Below the pieces are notes generated by a model. It saw only the letters and a program-made list of their open reading frames with translations. It searched no databases and was not told the DNA's origin. Positions 63,003 to 64,000 of a stretch of DNA of 64,000 nt are shown piece by piece. This DNA is from Glycine soja. Lineage: Eukaryota > Streptophyta > Magnoliopsida > Fabales > Fabaceae. The position numbers and the translations under genes were made by a program. The stretch is from contig NC_041021.1 of assembly GCF_004193775.1 (NCBI RefSeq), forward strand, positions 20,118,632 through 20,182,631, read 5' to 3'. Positions within the stretch are counted from its first letter, which is position 1, and each line of letters opens with the position of its first letter.

Positions 63003-64000
63003 ATGGACAATGAAGAGGGCGTGCAAGAACAGATGAAGGCCGACCTATCAGCCTTAAAAGATCAAATGGCTTCTATCACGGAGGCCATGCTAAAACTCCA
63101 GAAAACTATAGAGGATAATGCCACGACGACCGCCTCCAATGCAGTTAGGGAAGCGGAACCGGTGCTACAGCCTGCAATAAACTTGGGCCGAGATAGAAAG
63201 ACAACGGTGTTTGGTCGGAGGTATAGTCCGCAAGCTTACCCTTATGGCTTGCCTCCGGACTTCACTCCCCGTGCCGCTCCGGAAGAGTTGAGCCAAGCCC
63301 CTACCTTCGAGGGGAAACTTCCCCCTTATGCCGACTACCCCCTGCAAGAAGATGATGAAGGAGATGCCCATCTAGGCCCTCTGCTTCCCCTCAAGGATCC
63401 GGCCCCCCATGAATTACCCCAACCAAACATAGTCCGCCATGTCCCGTCTTCACCCGCACCCGTAAAAGAATCCGTTCCCTTCGCAGAAGATAAGGGAAAT
63501 ATTGATTCACTTGAAGAGAGGCTAAGAGCGGTAGAGGGCCTTGGCAATTACCCGTTCTCGGATTTAGCAGACCTATGTCTGGTACCTGACATCGTCATCC
63601 CTCCCAAGTTCAAAGTACCGGATTTTGATAAGTATAAAGGGACGACATGTCCAAAAGGGCATCTTCGGATGTATTGCCGAAAGATGGGGGTGTATTCTGC
63701 GGACGAAAAGCTGTTGGTGCATTTCTTTCAAGACAGCTTGGCCGGAGCGGCAGTGGCATGGTATACCAATCTAGAAGCTTCTCAGATCCGGTCGTGGAAG
63801 GACTTGGCAACTGCCTTCATTAGGCAGTACCAATACAATACGGATATGGCTCCCAATCGGAACCAGCTTCAGAGTATGACCAAGCGAGAACATGAGTCCA
63901 TTAAAGAATATGCCCAAAGGTGGAGAGATCTCGCAGCCCAAGTCGTCCCGCCCATGACGGAGAGGGATATGATCACAATTATGGTAGATACGTTGCCTAC
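63003..64000 (+). CDS. gag: gag of Ogre-like element 2 (open, continues past the window)
   Basis: The ATG at 63003 opens a frame without stop to 64000 (332 codons). MDNEEGVQEQMKADLSALKD gives a coiled-coil-like N-terminus. A Pro-rich linker follows (YGLPPDFTPRAAPEELSQAP), then the retrotransposon gag domain from about codon 195: PPKFKVPDFDKYKGTTCPKG, AAVAWYTNLEASQIRSWKDL, FIRQYQYNTDMAPNRNQLQS, EYAQRWRDLAAQVVPPMTER, ending at IMVDTLPT. It corresponds domain for domain to the broken gag at 9316-7500. Same frame as ORF1, so one long frame with stops between them. Nucleocapsid, protease and pol would follow to the right. Confidence 0.92.
   Translation, partial: MDNEEGVQEQMKADLSALKDQMASITEAMLKLQKTIEDNATTTASNAVREAEPVLQPAINLGRDRKTTVFGRRYSPQAYPYGLPPDFTPRAAPEELSQAPTFEGKLPPYADYPLQEDDEGDAHLGPLLPLKDPAPHELPQPNIVRHVPSSPAPVKESVPFAEDKGNIDSLEERLRAVEGLGNYPFSDLADLCLVPDIVIPPKFKVPDFDKYKGTTCPKGHLRMYCRKMGVYSADEKLLVHFFQDSLAGAAVAWYTNLEASQIRSWKDLATAFIRQYQYNTDMAPNRNQLQSMTKREHESIKEYAQRWRDLAAQVVPPMTERDMITIMVDTLP

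Larger units (their letters stand above)
59971..64000 (+). mobile_element. Ogre-like element 2 (5' part, LTR internally deleted, runs off the right edge)
   Basis: Starts with the LTR terminus TGTCATACCCTAATTTCG. It has ORF1 then gag in the same order as the minus-strand element. Only about 375 bp of U3 are left. Sequence then jumps at about 60345 to leader sequence (GGGCCC, CTATACCCGGGTTC), so the rest of the LTR (about 1.7 kb by comparison), including TATA and U5, and the PBS are missing. Such a copy could not be reverse-transcribed from its own 5' end. The 3' part is outside the window. Confidence 0.88.

Overview
The window is plant nuclear DNA, most probably from a legume and best matching Glycine (soybean or a wild relative). 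This is inferred from TE families I recognise, not from a search: Ogre-like Ty3/gypsy elements, SIRE/Maximus-like copia LTRs full of GTAATCGATTAC palindromes, gypsy LTRs full of CGCTTAGCG, and MULEs carrying a plant mobile domain gene. There is one clear host gene, nuclear-encoded ribosomal protein L13 of mitochondrial type. Almost everything else is nested transposable elements and their decay products.

Layout. (1) 1-15119: a minus-strand Ogre-like element. Its 3' LTR starts at 150 and runs off the left edge, its 5' LTR is 12976-15119, and a PBS lies at 12956-12973. ORF1 and gag are decayed and pol is missing. The 3' region (151-6250) holds five unrelated tandem arrays and is interrupted by a solo copia LTR (6345-7081, TSD TCCTA). 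(2) 15120-16560: a chromovirus-like RNase H/integrase fragment that the Ogre element interrupts. (3) 16873-22400: the 3' half of another gypsy element (LTR, PPT, transposon-type ORF, CGCTTAGCG-rich spacer). (4) 23306-26796: a broken RPA1-like gene containing a thymidylate synthase exon fragment. (5) 28148-38332: a MULE with 9-bp TSD GGTAGTGAA carrying a broken plant mobile domain gene. A pol-less SIRE-like element is nested in it (28950-34476, TSD AAGAA). (6) 39166-41660: a foldback repeat, a receptor-kinase pseudogene fragment and a LINE fragment. (7) 42517-50385: the L13 gene on the plus strand, five coding exons. Intron 2 holds a very young antisense Ty1/copia element (43285-48118) with identical 374-bp LTRs and TSD ATTCC. 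(8) 50810-53150: a three-level nest of inverted-repeat elements around a 1-kb MULE (51754-52762, 9-bp TSD TAAAAAGAA). (9) 54735-59480: degenerate copia, Ogre and gypsy remnants. (10) 59971-64000: a plus-strand Ogre-like element with most of its LTR deleted, ORF1 with two stops, and an open gag running off the right edge.

The most striking signal not explained by gene content is in the Ogre 3' region. At least three of its tandem arrays (63/64-bp, 24-bp, about 72-bp) have units built around hairpins. In the first two, variant units change both arms of the stem together. Three other TE families in the window also carry arrays of short family-specific palindromes (GTAATCGATTAC, GGATCAASTTGATCC, CGCTWAGCG). 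This suggests selection or amplification acting on inverted symmetry.

No rRNA, tRNA, CRISPR or prokaryotic feature was seen. All percent-identity and family statements are by eye.
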